From contig MNVG01000019.1 of NCBI GenBank assembly GCA_001871495.1, positions 1-37,497 on the forward strand: a DNA stretch of 37,497 nucleotides, given 5' to 3'. A program made the translations under genes and the position numbers. The stretch comes from Candidatus Micrarchaeota archaeon CG1_02_51_15 (GTDB taxonomy: Archaea > Micrarchaeota > Micrarchaeia > Norongarragalinales > UBA8480). Positions 10,401 through 20,000 of this stretch are shown here, in pieces. Within the stretch, counting starts at the first letter, position 1. Every line of letters starts with the position of its first letter. Under the pieces are notes generated by a model that saw only the letters and a program-made list of their open reading frames with translations, was not told where the DNA came from and ran no database searches.

Positions 10401-11758
10401 ACACAAGATACTCTATTCCGCGAGCCAACTGGCCCCGCGTAAACTATAACTTAGTATGTCAGAATATTCCCGGAGGGCATCAGTTCAGAATAAGGGTAAC
10501 CTTCAACGACAATGCAATAGCGTGGATGAACTACGACGGAACCACCGTCTCCGACGCCACAAGCCAAGCCGACGCAGCCATCTTCTCGGCAGTAAACTGC
10601 CCCCCAAACAGCTACCACGCCACAACCCCTGCAAGAGCCTCAACTGCCACAAGAACACCAACTGCACCTGGAACAACTGCTCCAGGACAGCCAGTTTACG
10701 TAAGGTTGAACGTAAACTATTACGGCGGCACTTCACTTTCAATCTCTATGGCCGGATTCTGGAGAGACTCGGCGCAAGTCACTTTCTCGCCAAGCGCGTG
10801 GGCTCTAGCTTCAGAAGACTACAACTCACTCGAAGACTTCGGGCAATACTCATCAAACTATGTTGACCCTACAAACTTCCTTGGCTTTACTGCAAGCATA
10901 CAGTTGTTAAAGGATGATTCTACGCGTTTTGAAACCGCTACGAGCATAACTCCACGCGCGTACTCATACGCCTCCGAAATCACTGACGACAATCTTTACG
11001 GCCTCGGTTGTTTCCATGACATCTACCACGAAACAATAAACGGCCAAGATTATCTTGTGCAATGCAAAATGATACCCGACAGCATATCAAATTACTTCGA
11101 GTTTCAAATGTCTTGCGGAGTATTCACTGAAGGCATTGCCGAAAAAGTAAGCCGAGCCGACAGGTGCCGCGCGCAACAGGCTAGCCGCCGCAGGTACTTC
11201 CGTGACCAGCCGGCTTCGCAAGAAGACATCATCCCAACTTCTTTCGTACTGAACCTAAACGCGTACGCATTCGAATCACAATCAACAGTCACCGCCAACA
11301 CTCCCTCGTTCAGGGTAATGACACAACAAATAACTATTCCCGCAGGCCAACAAGTGGAAACACGGCTTACTCTGACAAGACAGCCCAGCATTACCGGCGC
11401 GCCACGCGACTTGGTCGGTTTCGTAAACTACCAAGCCCGCCTGAACCGAATAAACACTGCGGAAAATGCAATCCCGAATACCAATCCGCTGGCAGGAGAC
11501 ACTCCCACTCGCTCTCCGGGAATACAACAAATAGTAACCTTCCCAAGCGGACAAAACACTATTACCTACGACGACGCGGCCGACCGACGAAGCGTTAGAG
11601 GCCACCTCTTATACCGGTGGAAAGAAATATACTCTATTGCCAACCACCGTATTTACTGCCGGCTAAACCAAATAGAATTAGTGCCAAGTAACCAAAACCA
11701 AGTCAAGGTAAACATCATCTGCAAAGACGCAATTACGCAAAACCCGGTTCCGTCTTGA
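4460..11758 (+). CDS. Giant cell-surface protein 1 (anchored, multi-Ig/carboxypeptidase-regulatory repeats)
   Basis: A 2432-aa protein. The charged leader at residues 1-28 contains REKGIPSP, with Gly21; one transmembrane helix lies at about 29-49; the rest is presumably extracellular. Six repeats of about 85-95 aa with the carboxypeptidase-regulatory/PEGA-like pattern (V-D-x-x-G-x-P-V-x-G-A-x-V, then a Gly-Tyr/Phe turn) start near 56, 147, 246, 331, 419 and 515. A domain at about 600-755 shared with the two paralogs follows, then a Big-like domain at about 917-1017 with an acidic loop DNGEDGRY, possibly calcium-binding. Four regular CxxC pairs lie at 1197-1242. A Tyr/Gln/Pro-rich linker spans about 1250-1315, and a Pro/Asn/Ser linker (PPSNN repeats) about 1645-1690. 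The last 700 residues are unrecognised. There is no C-terminal membrane anchor or sorting signal. It is probably an adhesin, stalk or envelope component. Confidence 0.85.
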   Translation: MALEELKEKYAAFLDSLREKGIPSPEVVFPLVLVLAIVAVGYFVAPAIMSSMQPTRSVSFTVKDQRGNPLAAATVTVVYENGTTLGDQVTDFDGVAEFSGVPLRGATASVYASGYSAKEDISIGEGERIPISLSAVESASSYVPSTRSFAVNVRNTVGQALDNAYVVVNFADGASQGGLTDALGATTFAVADGKQPATIVVETIGFKRVEQSVASDAVSRGAVDIILQPESTTSNSYDEPEISSSGTAVVEVESNGVPVRARVSLVDLVEQEMTSSQSGADGRAAFDGITYGSRFSVKVQADGFLTFISPDYITFGEYTRPILVSLSKKTASRSATVSLEVSDENGAPVSGAEVNVFFQSTNKFLSKEFTNGDGEHSFDAERNTLFYATVYREGYLVGVADNLQAGSTRQIVLAEEVDGSTAALTIKTGTATGTPAANAVVSLYRNGGFFLGIPQFPTNAAGEATINVPRQFRGSDYEVYARAKLDAQVGQSDQVSLTSETTEAQLTVTVVAPPAQFTVTALDAVTGRPVSGAQVTLAVSNSPVAVQRTFSNGSTTFAAAADSDFTFSATAGGYLTYSSSTQRVASNEEKTVSIKLYPLSAGGIQAQFVGLYNSLGEVKEVVNGDYYRAKFLVNIPASSTQSGFYVRIGNAATADEEMAEITSFDTTAAQTIYSSASYDPALECVSETLAAGQNPKWILFQFPSGFAGTKEIALNIRVKREALPTDSIDFSYRAYSFKNEVPLFSPSDVDLANQLMAVPDATLTPTELCHARTATASIPVTQSPLICDESGALCYKIYYEQNGVRGSDGFQTTLGSSLTLHYEILSDYQVSSLSIQSDYFSVTGSQPSQTRLADETPSRSGPQLVSVSAQPGVKTIGAATLRATKSGSFAPITFSFNTASGAPLPTIQHSLTVTGTNSFKVVVTPNQIQASQRSRATVTVLDSLNQPVNDAKVVFYECEETPFNSNEPQELLGDGSSDNGEDGRYSLRLTPISTGWIGVKVSGPDYRTYDSCAIRVTANEFINANPEYLLIEGDSSQKLSQTITVSSSIPATARVSATGTCFGAQRVIKVFPKTFTLREGASPQVTVRIEDNVTADLQCLVHLTATIAPNNIAEADVPVDVKVTCPGCQTTTTASGTVGASTLPSRITLSVDQNNRIDERSYDINLETEPVSCEVRGFRVDPYSQTQATTGSGLWGCQACTTGMGIGTYSCSACIIQAQMAFRCQQCATQGYPANAFYCQNCMSYYGTMQTSAWNAAAYPGQGYNQQGAFTQTQLPQQGYGAIVSPQGTSYQQPYAAYPQMQYPYASGYPPSSSYFDTAAYEDVVTAECTRTELIVTADYHGRQPMPGTGELVMSFQDGTRKRIPIEVVAASQQGTAGGPGTAGYGMFPGVPNSVPQFYQMNYYCQIDSRYSEFQELHLTGQPASLRRTLQYNCPLAFPLTRASLRISTLDRNTGQPCSIQGTVSGQGGSLEISCDFTTQFQQNLPNGETRAFLDIDLASPQNPTTHLQATIELILQKEPGTDEIPQLSLRPITSSDFLCNVRTDESGGITTPGRRVVLNYQFPRGATEATIILIGPNDDEVTWRGLTLNRPVAGRSATSEFRIPTNAAAGQYAFRMIYRPQGETGLVGQNCIFNVQTTGGNQEPGTPEEPRPPSNTPPSNNPPSNNPSSNTPPAPQPNDELDRGNEVGTGSDFCNTPSLHPIRNIVVYNMMQNGGTIVRQSQANTFFSSTGAQAKVKVCLRTDNANVQPNQLKVKFVPETSNAADRISMSSAIGFENCNQLAQNGKRYWICETTSRPASDFGATTAGTYNTVVDALAAITETLYPDYSSAAVSLFKKRFYCNEWPLRRNARSTADLRIGSGASADNAVYQAIHANPLFDCHLAAGSVNFQVRSATSGTTNAHAPAASNPSRGRINAVVSGMTSSTSVGHASAAKTISFSTLQKTISFTSRSFNWGTAGVIDFSGTSGATAIELVPVLSADTRYSIPRANWPRVNYNLVCQNIPGGHQFRIRVTFNDNAIAWMNYDGTTVSDATSQADAAIFSAVNCPPNSYHATTPARASTATRTPTAPGTTAPGQPVYVRLNVNYYGGTSLSISMAGFWRDSAQVTFSPSAWALASEDYNSLEDFGQYSSNYVDPTNFLGFTASIQLLKDDSTRFETATSITPRAYSYASEITDDNLYGLGCFHDIYHETINGQDYLVQCKMIPDSISNYFEFQMSCGVFTEGIAEKVSRADRCRAQQASRRRYFRDQPASQEDIIPTSFVLNLNAYAFESQSTVTANTPSFRVMTQQITIPAGQQVETRLTLTRQPSITGAPRDLVGFVNYQARLNRINTAENAIPNTNPLAGDTPTRSPGIQQIVTFPSGQNTITYDDAADRRSVRGHLLYRWKEIYSIANHRIYCRLNQIELVPSNQNQVKVNIICKDAITQNPVPS

Positions 11759-12110
11759 AGGATATATTCCGTCCAGCGCCAGGTGGCTTGCCTTCTTACT
11801 CGTCGTAGCGAGTGGGGTCGTCGTCCTGCTGGACAACGGCAGGTTAAGCGCCGGTCTTGCAGGGGGTTTTGTCGAAGAGGTTGCGTAGGCTACTGCAACC
11901 TGCCGTAAGCGCGGTATTCCCGGTGACAAGTGTTCTTTATTGGAAGGGAAAGAATTCGGAATTTTTTCTCTCTTGGAAAGGAAAAGTTTGAAAGGAGGTT
12001 TCGGCCGCGAAAAGTGTGTTGCGGCCGAACGCGGAATCACGGACCTCGTACGCCGCGTGGGCAACCCAGGGTTACGCGAAGCTTTCGACGAACAGTTTTA
12101 CGCCTATTGT
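11759..12110. other. Hairpin-rich intergenic region between convergent genes (possible structured RNA or terminators)
   Basis: This 352-bp gap has no convincing coding frame. It holds several inverted repeats. GTCCAGC (11771-11777) pairs with GCTGGAC (11828-11834), extended by AGG/CCT after a 3-nt bulge, and it encloses an ACTCG/CGAGT hairpin (11798-11813). A perfect 10-bp stem ACGGCAGGTT (11836-11845) pairs with AACCTGCCGT (11897-11906). A 9-bp stem TTCGGCCGC (12000-12008) pairs with GCGGCCGAA (12021-12029) around a 12-nt loop. A T-run lies near 11959-11964. The stems could form on either strand, so they may be bidirectional terminators for the convergent genes or a noncoding RNA. No known RNA family is recognised. 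Confidence 0.4.
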
Positions 12111-13295
12111 TTAGAACGCAGCCATTGCCATTAGTTGCCGGTCGTCTATTGTGGTTGTCTTGAATTGGCGTTTGTATTCGCGGAGTTGGGCAGTTGTTTT
12201 GTTTGGCCCGCCTATTTCTATTATCAGCGTTTCGTTGTTTTTTTGCACTAGGTAGTCGGGCGTGCGTTTTGCCCCTTTTATAGTGCTTGCCTTCCAGCCC
12301 CGGCCGGATAACGCGAACAATGCGAGTTCTTCGCGTTCTGCTCCCTTGTTGCTTTCCTTGCCAAGCGCTTGACAGACGGCCCTGCGGAGGTTGGGGTGGT
12401 AAAACAACAGCTTGGGTTCGCCGCGCGCGAAAGGCGCGCCTTGACCACAAGGGCGTACCCTGCGCAGGATATGCATTGACTCGAGCAATTCAGTTACGGT
12501 GTAGGCGCGGTGTTTTTTGACTTCCAACAGTTTCGACAGGTTGCTGGCGTTGAATTCGCCTGGAGGCGAGGTGGCTATGAAAGACAGCGTTTTTTCCATT
12601 GCAAGAATCGTTTCGGAATCTACTTTCGCAAAGGAAGGAGCGTCCTCCCGAATGGATTTTCGTATGCTGTTGTAAATGCTTGCCAGCGTTTTTTCCTTAT
12701 AGGAAAAGAAAGTCGGAAAGCCGCCGCCATTCAAGTAGTTTGAGTAGTGTTCATACAGTTGCGGCCGCGCGGCAACGAATTCGACTGCCTTGTTCTTGTC
12801 CCGCCAATATTCGTCGGGCACGCGCGTCTCTTTTTTTTCCTTGAGTTCAACGAATTCGCCAAGCGAAAGCGGGTTCACTTCAACGACGTCGTACCTTCGC
12901 TCGGGCTCGAAAGCCAACGGCGCGCTTCCGGATGCGAAAATGCAGAGGGAAGGAAACTCGTCGTATAACGCTTTAGTGTCGCGCCGCCAGTGAGGGTAGT
13001 ACTGTACTTCGTCAATCAACAGCGTGGAATAACCCGTGCGTGCAAGCGCCGCGCCTGTTTCGTAAAGGGAATTCATTTCCGCTATCGGGTTATCCATTGA
13101 AAAGTAAGCCGAGTTATCGTCAACCAGCTGAAGCAACGCAGTTGTTTTTCCTACTCCTCGAAATCCGCGCAATACTTTTATGCGAGGCTCGCTACGCGTA
13201 AGCTGTCTGACAAAACTGCGCAGTGCAAGGCCGCGAATGTTTTCGGCCAGCCGCAACCAATTTTCACGCAAACGCAGCACATCAACTTCACTCAT
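12111..13295 (-). CDS. AAA_14/DUF4143-type ATPase
   Basis: A 394-aa protein if started at the ATG at 13295; a GTG nine bases upstream is also in frame. I prefer 13295 because a TATA-like box is centred about 28 bp before it, which fits a leaderless transcript. Walker A GFRGVGKTT is at about residues 44-52 and Walker B LLIDEVQ at about 92-98, followed by a sensor-like FASGSAPLAF. The C-terminal part has the nuclease-like half usual in this family: PDYLV near residue 345, then LIIEIGGPNKTTAQL, where the expected ExK is EIGG. Family members are widespread in archaea and often lie in accessory or mobile regions; their cellular job is poorly defined. The gene stands alone on the minus strand between two giant plus-strand genes, convergent with the first. 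Confidence 0.88.
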   Translation of the reverse strand: MSEVDVLRLRENWLRLAENIRGLALRSFVRQLTRSEPRIKVLRGFRGVGKTTALLQLVDDNSAYFSMDNPIAEMNSLYETGAALARTGYSTLLIDEVQYYPHWRRDTKALYDEFPSLCIFASGSAPLAFEPERRYDVVEVNPLSLGEFVELKEKKETRVPDEYWRDKNKAVEFVAARPQLYEHYSNYLNGGGFPTFFSYKEKTLASIYNSIRKSIREDAPSFAKVDSETILAMEKTLSFIATSPPGEFNASNLSKLLEVKKHRAYTVTELLESMHILRRVRPCGQGAPFARGEPKLLFYHPNLRRAVCQALGKESNKGAEREELALFALSGRGWKASTIKGAKRTPDYLVQKNNETLIIEIGGPNKTTAQLREYKRQFKTTTIDDRQLMAMAAF

Positions 13296-13317
13296 ACCCA
13301 ACACAATAAACCGCCGC

Positions 13318-13327
13318 TAATATAAAA
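13318..13327 (-). promoter_or_regulatory. TATA-like box of the AAA_14 ATPase gene
   Basis: The minus-strand reading is TTTTATATTA, centred about 28 bp upstream of the ATG at 13295. That is the distance expected for a leaderless archaeal mRNA, and it favours 13295 over the upstream GTG. Confidence 0.45.
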
Positions 13328-13490
13328 CTTTCTATAAATGTAGCTGTTTTAACTACTTTGGGTTATTTTTATGTGCTTTTTTTGTTAATTACGCCTTTTC
13401 TTTCCTTATTTTTGGAAAGAATTATACTGCACATTCCGTTTTTCTGGAAAGCTTTGCGTTTTAAATGGTTTCTGAAGAACAAATCACGTT
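13321..13490. other. AT-rich patch adjoining the truncated DUF457 gene
   Basis: By hand count 13321-13440 is 32 G+C of 120 bases (27%), against about 50% in the flanking genes. A TTG-started plus frame from 13358 begins with a hydrophobic stretch (YFYVLFLLITPFLSLFL) and runs into the 3' end of the minus-strand gene. A 19-codon frame starts at 13464. I cannot call either as a gene. The patch begins exactly where the DUF457 protein ends prematurely, so it may be a foreign insertion or a deletion junction. Confidence 0.35.
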
Positions 13491-13916
13491 TCAAGTCAGA
13501 TCCAATACCAAGTGGCTTGCGTAAGCCGCCAGTCCGGCGAGGGCTAGTCCTTTGTCGAGTGTTGCGGCGTAGACTATTACCGCGAATACTATTGCAGCCG
13601 GCCAGGAGTGGGTTATTCCGCGGTGGCGGGGTTTAAGTGCTAACAAAACGATTACAGCCGTTGCTCCGACTGTAAGTGAAAGCAATGCGTTTGCAGTCAG
13701 TTGCCAGCATAGTATGGCAATTGTTGCGAAAACCACTGCTGCAACGAATTTGAATTGCTTGGTTTTGTAGTGGTCTACGTCCGGCAAGAGGGCGCCGAGG
13801 CAGGCTATTGCGATTAGTTGAAGGGAAATGCTTGCGCCGAGGCCAAACGGCGTCAAGACTGTTGCGGCAACGAGTGCGAATCCGATGCCGGCTGCAATGT
13901 GGAATGAAGAGTTCAT
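13491..13916 (-). CDS. YdjM/DUF457-type membrane metal-dependent hydrolase, C-terminally truncated
   Basis: A 141-aa integral membrane protein with the family's metal-ligand motifs in order: His6, LPDVDH at residues 44-49, HRGITH at 98-103 and SHLVLD at 134-139. Hydrophobic helices lie between them. Family members are putative membrane-embedded hydrolases of unknown substrate, homologous to LexA-regulated YdjM. The protein stops two residues after SHLVLD, whereas relatives usually continue with roughly 20-40 more residues (often a TPxG...LLWP-like stretch). I checked the other two minus frames beyond the stop and found no continuation. The coding sequence abuts an AT-rich patch. It may be a remnant or a minimal active form. 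It is divergent from giant surface protein gene 2. Confidence 0.72.
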   Translation of the reverse strand: MNSSFHIAAGIGFALVAATVLTPFGLGASISLQLIAIACLGALLPDVDHYKTKQFKFVAAVVFATIAILCWQLTANALLSLTVGATAVIVLLALKPRHRGITHSWPAAIVFAVIVYAATLDKGLALAGLAAYASHLVLDLT

Positions 13917-13946
13917 TTTGACCGTTCAGAGGTTAAACAAGAGAGC

Positions 13947-13955
13947 GTTTTTATA
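13947..13955 (+). promoter_or_regulatory. TATA-like box of giant surface protein 2 gene
   Basis: TTTTTATAG is followed about 28 bp later by TATAG and then GTGGCGTGGGG, the same order of elements as before the other giant genes. It implies a transcript start near 13978, which disfavours the TTG codon at 13972 as the translation start and supports the ATG at 14005 or the GTG at 13996. Confidence 0.4.
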
Positions 13956-14004
13956 GCTCGCAGACCAACTTTTGTCAAGTATAGTTCATAGTGGCGTGGG
14001 GTTT

Positions 14005-17000
14005 ATGGCTGAAGGCAAAGAAGGTTTTTTGAGGTCGGCGTATTTCGGTTTGGAAGACCGTTATTACTCTTTAATCGACTTTCTTAACGACAAGCTGCAC
14101 TTGCCGGTAGTGGATTTTTTTGTCAACCCGATTGAAAGCCGAGGGCTGCCGTCGTTCCCGTTTTTTGCAGCGTTGTGCCTGTTGATTGTAGGCGCGGTCG
14201 CGTTCTTCGTTTTTCCCTCGTTCGGAGTATGGGGCGCAACCACTTCCTTGGAGGTTCAAGTCTTAAGCGGGACTACTCCGATTGATGGCGCGGACGTTGC
14301 ACTGTGGCGGGACGGGAACTCGTTTGCGTCAGTGAAGACGCGAGACGGCACTGCATTATTTTCCGAGGTTCCACTGCAAGGCGATTATTCAATCCGCGTT
14401 TCGAAGACGGGTTTCGAGACTTTAGTGCAGGAAGTAGTGCTTTCAGGGGAAGCCGCTTCGTTGACCGCGTCGCTTCGGGCGTTGGCTGTTCCGAGTGCTA
14501 CTCCTCGTCCTGCTTTTAATTTCATTGTTAATGTGGCGGACTCTGCAGGCACTCCTGTTTCGGGCGCGTTGGTTTCGTACTCGAGTCCCAGCGCTGGAGG
14601 GGATTCGGGGCGTAGGATTACTGATGCAACCGGCCAGGCGGTGTTGGCGTTGTCGAAGCAGGACCAGATTCTCATGCTTTCTGTTTCGGCAGACGGGTTC
14701 GTGGACGGTTCGAAGGCAGTGCAGTCGCGGCAGGCTTATGCTTACCTGACGTTGCTTTCGGCTTCGGAAACGCGTTTTCAAGACAACGGCGATTCATCCG
14801 ATACTACTAGCGGGGACTACAATGATTACTCGCTTCCGGTTGCAGTTGACGTAAGGGTTTTTGTGAAAGACCAGCAGGATAATCCCGTGCCGTGCACGGT
14901 TACGCTCTACGATTCGGATACGGGCGAGGCACTGGATTCCGACCGCCAGAGTTCGGGGGCGTTTAACTTTCCAAGCAGGGTGTACTCGGGTTCCTACGTT
15001 TACGTGTTAGTGCAGCCGGATGATTCCGAAGCGTTTTTGGAGTATACTTCAGGCGAGCAGCAGGCGATTGCCGGAACGACTATGGAGTTCGAAGTTGCGT
15101 TGGAGGAAAAGACTATTGCGTCGAGCCGCGACATTTCGGTTATCGTTAAAGACGAGGAGGGAAACGGCGTTTCGTATGCTGCTGTTGAATTGTTTTCGGA
15201 TTCCACTAATTCTAAGATAAGCAGTACTTCAACGGATTCTGAAGGCAATGCTTCGTTCTCGATTTCGTCAGACGTTGAACTGAGTTCTTTTTACGCAACT
15301 GCTTTTGCGGAAGATTTTCTTCCGTCCAACATTATAGTGAGCTCGTCTTCGGTCACGCTTGTTTTGAAGAGGGTGCTTGCAGGCAATAACGCCGCGTTTG
15401 AAGCAGAGGTTTCCAACCTTGACAAGCAGGCTGTGAGCGGCGCGAAAACAGTGTTGTACGACGAGAACGGCAGGTTTTTCGGCGCTCCAGTTGTTGAAAG
15501 CGATTTGAACGGGTTTGCGCAGTTCCATCAAATGCCGGTGAACAAGCAGTTGCGGGCAAAAGCCAAGTACCGCAGCCAAGTGGGTTCAAGCGACATTTTC
15601 GTGCTTTCTGCAGCAGACGAGGAACGCGTGGTTCCAATAATCCTTTCGCAGGCAACGGGTTCGATAAAGTTTGTAGTTAAAGACATTGCAACCCTGCTCC
15701 CAATTGGCGGTGCAAGCGTGCAACTGCAGGTTGACGGGGAGAAACACGGTTCATGCACTACTTCCGACGGAAGGTGTGCAATAGACTCGGCGGACGCGGG
15801 AAAAGAGTTTACTGCCCGCATAATAGCGCCGGGTTACGCGGTGCTTTCAAGCGAGTCGTTCGCGGTTTCGGCCGAAGCAACACTGGAAAAAACGTTTTTC
15901 TTAGTCCCGTCTTCATTAGCCAACCAAACACGGGTTTTCTTGACTCAAGTGACTGACGAGCAAGACAATGACGTGACCGCAAATGAAGTGCTTGGAAAAG
16001 CGGGCTACTACAACTTCAAAATAGTTGCTTCGTTCCCGTTGTCAACCGAACGCCAGGGAGTGTTCGTGCGCGTAGGCGACTTGCAGAACGCGGCGGAAGA
16101 AAAAACGGTTTTAACTTCAGTGGACTACTCGCCTTCCGAAATAGCGCAATCCATTATTGCCAAAGGAACTTCCTACAAGGAAACCCTTGACGCGTCAACC
16201 GACTTGCTTAGCTCGCCCGAATCAGGCGCGGAATTCAAGTGGGCGTACGTGGAGTACGACGGCTTAGTAGGCTCGGCGGAATTGTCGGCAAAGGTTTTTG
16301 TCAAGCCGACTGCAAAACAACAGGACGACCAAGTGAAAGTATATTACCGCGCTTGGACGCGCATTGCAGGAGTATTCGACCGCTCGCCTTTAGACGACGT
16401 GCTTTCAACCAACGAACGCAGTCAAGGCAGGGACTCGCTGTACGCCAAGAGCAACGCGAAAACGTACGGAGTAAGCGACGGCAAGTACTACTGCAACCCA
16501 AGTGGAACGGCTTGCGTTGCAATCTCGTTCAGCACGTTAAACAACCCAATTGGAATACCCTCTCCCTTCAAATCAACGCTCGGCGAACGGTTTAGAATCA
16601 ATTACGAAGTGCGTTCGTTCGCCCCAATCGAAGCAAGCCAGGCATTCGTGAGAATAGCCAGTCTCGAACAATTGCTTCGCTTTGGCGCATTCGACGGCCA
16701 AGGCAACTTAGTTCGCACAACTGATTACGACGCGCGAATTCTTTTAGGAAGCCGCGGCCCAACCTTCAGCGGCTCTCTGGAAGCAGAAGGAATCGCTCCT
16801 GCAGCACTTGCAAGGTTGCAAGTAGAATTCGGCGACGCGCGCGGGCCAATATTCACTACCGCAGACCCTTTTGCAATAATAGAAGGAAAAGGACGATTGC
16901 TAATAACCGAACTTTCTCCATCGACTTTCGAAACGGGCAAGAAAAAAGACTTGCGGATAAGAATCCTTTCAGGAACCCAAATTCCAATTACCAACGCCCG

Positions 17001-20000
17001 AATTTCCCTTGAAGAAAACGACGATTCGGTTGACGGAGCGCCTTTTGCAGGCGAACCGCCTGCGCCGATAGTAGGCGACAATTCGGAGGACAACGGACTC
17101 GACGGTTACTACAAAATTTCCAAAATAAGAACAAAATCACCCGGCGTATTCACCCTACGGGTTCGGCGCGACGGCTATGCCGAAACAACAGAAGAACTCA
17201 CGTCCACCACCACAGAATTCCTTTCATTCACGCCCGACGAAGGCATTGAAGCCGAGTGCAAAGGTACGCAAACCACTATCGAAAACATTCTAGACACTTC
17301 ACTGGACGTAATTGCAACAGTCGGGCCAGGCGAAACCGACGCACCTTGCGCGGAAATAACGGGAATCGGAGTGAGCAAAACCAGTTCCGACGCAGGCGAA
17401 ACCGCTTACTCAATCAAAAAACTCGGCGCAGGAAAAACCAAACGCCTCAGAATAATTCCTTCAGCCCCCGGAGACTGCACGGTTTCATTCTCTTCGCGCG
17501 ACGCCCGCACTTCAGCCAACTACTACATTGAGTACGAAGTGTCGAACCTCTGCAACGAATACGCTTCAAACACGACCGCGTCGTTAAACGCAACCATTTC
17601 CACTAAAGAATACTTTTACGCAAAAGACGGAGTCTGGTACGACTACAGCGGCGGAAGCAACCCCGCGCGCGTACTGGTAAACGCAACGGAAGTAAACGAA
17701 GACGGAAGCGAAGCCGTAAACGTCTCAGTGTCATTCCAAAACCAAGACTCGCTTGCCCACGCCTTCCAATGCAAAAACCGAGTGGGACGAGTAGTATTCC
17801 AAGCAACAACAGAACAATTCACTCCAGGCGCAGTAGTCATAGGCACTTTCACCAAAGCAGGCTTGTTTAAATGCAAGCTCGAAAACGGCAACGAAGCACG
17901 ACTGAAAATAAAGAGCCTCTGCCCCCACCACAGTTGGAGCTACTACTCAGGCTTCCTCGCAGCCTGCTTGGTCCGCGAAGGACTACTCAGAAACACGCCT
18001 GTAGGCGACATCGTAAACTACGGGGCAAGCGCCTGGGAAGTCGCAGCCAGCATTCCCTACCACTTGGACGCAGCAGCAGGCTTCCGACCCTTGACTGCAA
18101 CCCAAGCGCAAGCATCTTATTCCCAAATACAAACCCAGTTCCAAAACCCGCAAGCCAACGTCCAAGCAGGAAGCTACTACAACCCCAACCAGCAACAAGG
18201 CTATAACCAATACCCTCAAAACCAGCCCTATAGCCAAACCCCGGTTCAACAAGGAACAGGATACCAAGCGGTTACGCAAGCCGCTTACTCCACTCCTTCC
18301 AACAGCCAGCAATACATTGCGGAAACCAGCACCACCTGCACGCCAGTAAGCGGCGGAACCCGTTGCATCATCAAAATCAATCCTGCAATGCGTTTTGGAG
18401 GCGCTGCAATAGCAATCGACAACGTCAACACGAACTACCTGCAGTACCTGCGAGTAGAACAAGTAAACCAACGCTTTGAAGCAACAACCGCAGAAGGCAC
18501 GGTTTCCCGCGGCAATGCAAACGAGTGCTTCCAATTCCTCGACTTGGACTCCGGCAGTTCAAGAATAGGAACTTCACTGGGCCAAGCCGTACAATCGGCA
18601 GGAATACCTGCTCAAGTTCCCTTGGCGCGGAGTTTCGCATTCCTGTTCAACCCCGAAGACAACGACGACTGCATCAACTACGTTTACGAAAACGGCAAGC
18701 TTTACGCCGAACCCGCGTTCACAAGCGGAACCTGGGTGTTGATGACCGGAGTGGGCAGCAGCCACCGCATTACCTTGGAAGTGCAGAGAATGACTGACGC
18801 AGACGACCCGGCTGCCCCCTACTACGTGATGGCGGTTCCCGCAGCAGGCAAAGTCAGCTACCGCTCGCAAACCCAGAACTCAATCGAACCCGTCTTCATA
18901 GTCAACAACATTGCAGGCAAAGACATTACCGTAGAAGGCAGCTTCCTTGACGAAGACGGCCAGCAACTAACCGAAACAACGCTTGGAGGAAGAGGAAACG
19001 ACCGCGCAGCAGTATTCCTGCAACCACTCGCAATGCAAGCCCCCTCATCGACAGGAGAGACAACCCCCGTAATACCGCTTACGCTCACCCGCATTGGAAC
19101 CCAAGAACTTACAACTTCCGAAGACTCGCCAAACCAAAACCGGCTTACCCTAGCCACGGCCGAACGCGTCGCAACAACCCCTGCTTCTTCAGCGTTGCTC
19201 AACTACGACGTAATCGGAAGCGTGGGCAAGGTAACCAACCCAAGCGACGCAACCGCGGCCAATTCAATTTCGCTTCCCGCACTACAGTGCAGCGGCACTT
19301 TCTTCTGCAAAGCCAGCGACGCCCAAAACGCGTACAACGACTTCAAAAACGACGCCGAAACCAGCATTGGAACCGCTTATTCCTACGTTCCGTTCGTTTA
19401 CCGCAGGAGTATGGGCGGCGGCTTGGACCAAGCATTCGAAACCTGCATCGGCGTTTTGGGCAACGAAATGATTGCAGACCGCGCCAGTGAAGCACTCTGC
19501 AAGACTTTCTTCAAAGCCTGCAACTCCGACGCTTACGACGAGGAGGAAGAGGAAATCGAAGAAGGCGAGGAAGAACACCTCGATTGGAGCGCAATAGGCG
19601 CTTCGGCCGGAAACGCTTTGAAAACCACTTTCTGCCAAGGAACGCAAATGGGCCAAAACCTCCAAGCAATGGAGTCAATGTTCGGCGACCAAAGAACCCG
19701 CGAAGTACTCCGACAAGCACTCGGCCGCGTTTTAAACGCAGGCAACTTCCGAACTCCGGAGTTACGGCCGCTGCTAAACATTCAAGAACGCACTCCTTAC
19801 TTCTTCAACATAATCAAAACCGCAGAACCAGTCAACGGAGACGCGGACGTTGGCCGTGGAATAAAACTGGTTGAAGTCTCCGTAAACCCCGACGAAATAA
19901 ACCAATTGCTTCAAAGCCAAGTACGCGGAAGAGACGAAGACCTGACAATAGTCTACGAAGAACGCGGACTATTCGCGCCACGCGCAAGAACTTCAGGTAG

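Noticed and set aside
11678-12064. Minus-strand frame of 128 codons across the hairpin-rich gap
   Set aside because: It overlaps the end of giant gene 1, has no recognisable protein features and runs through several inverted repeats.
13358-13636. TTG-started plus frame with a hydrophobic N-terminus in the AT-rich patch
   Set aside because: It overlaps 146 bases of the DUF457 gene and becomes an Arg-rich shadow there. It is kept only as part of the AT-rich patch description.
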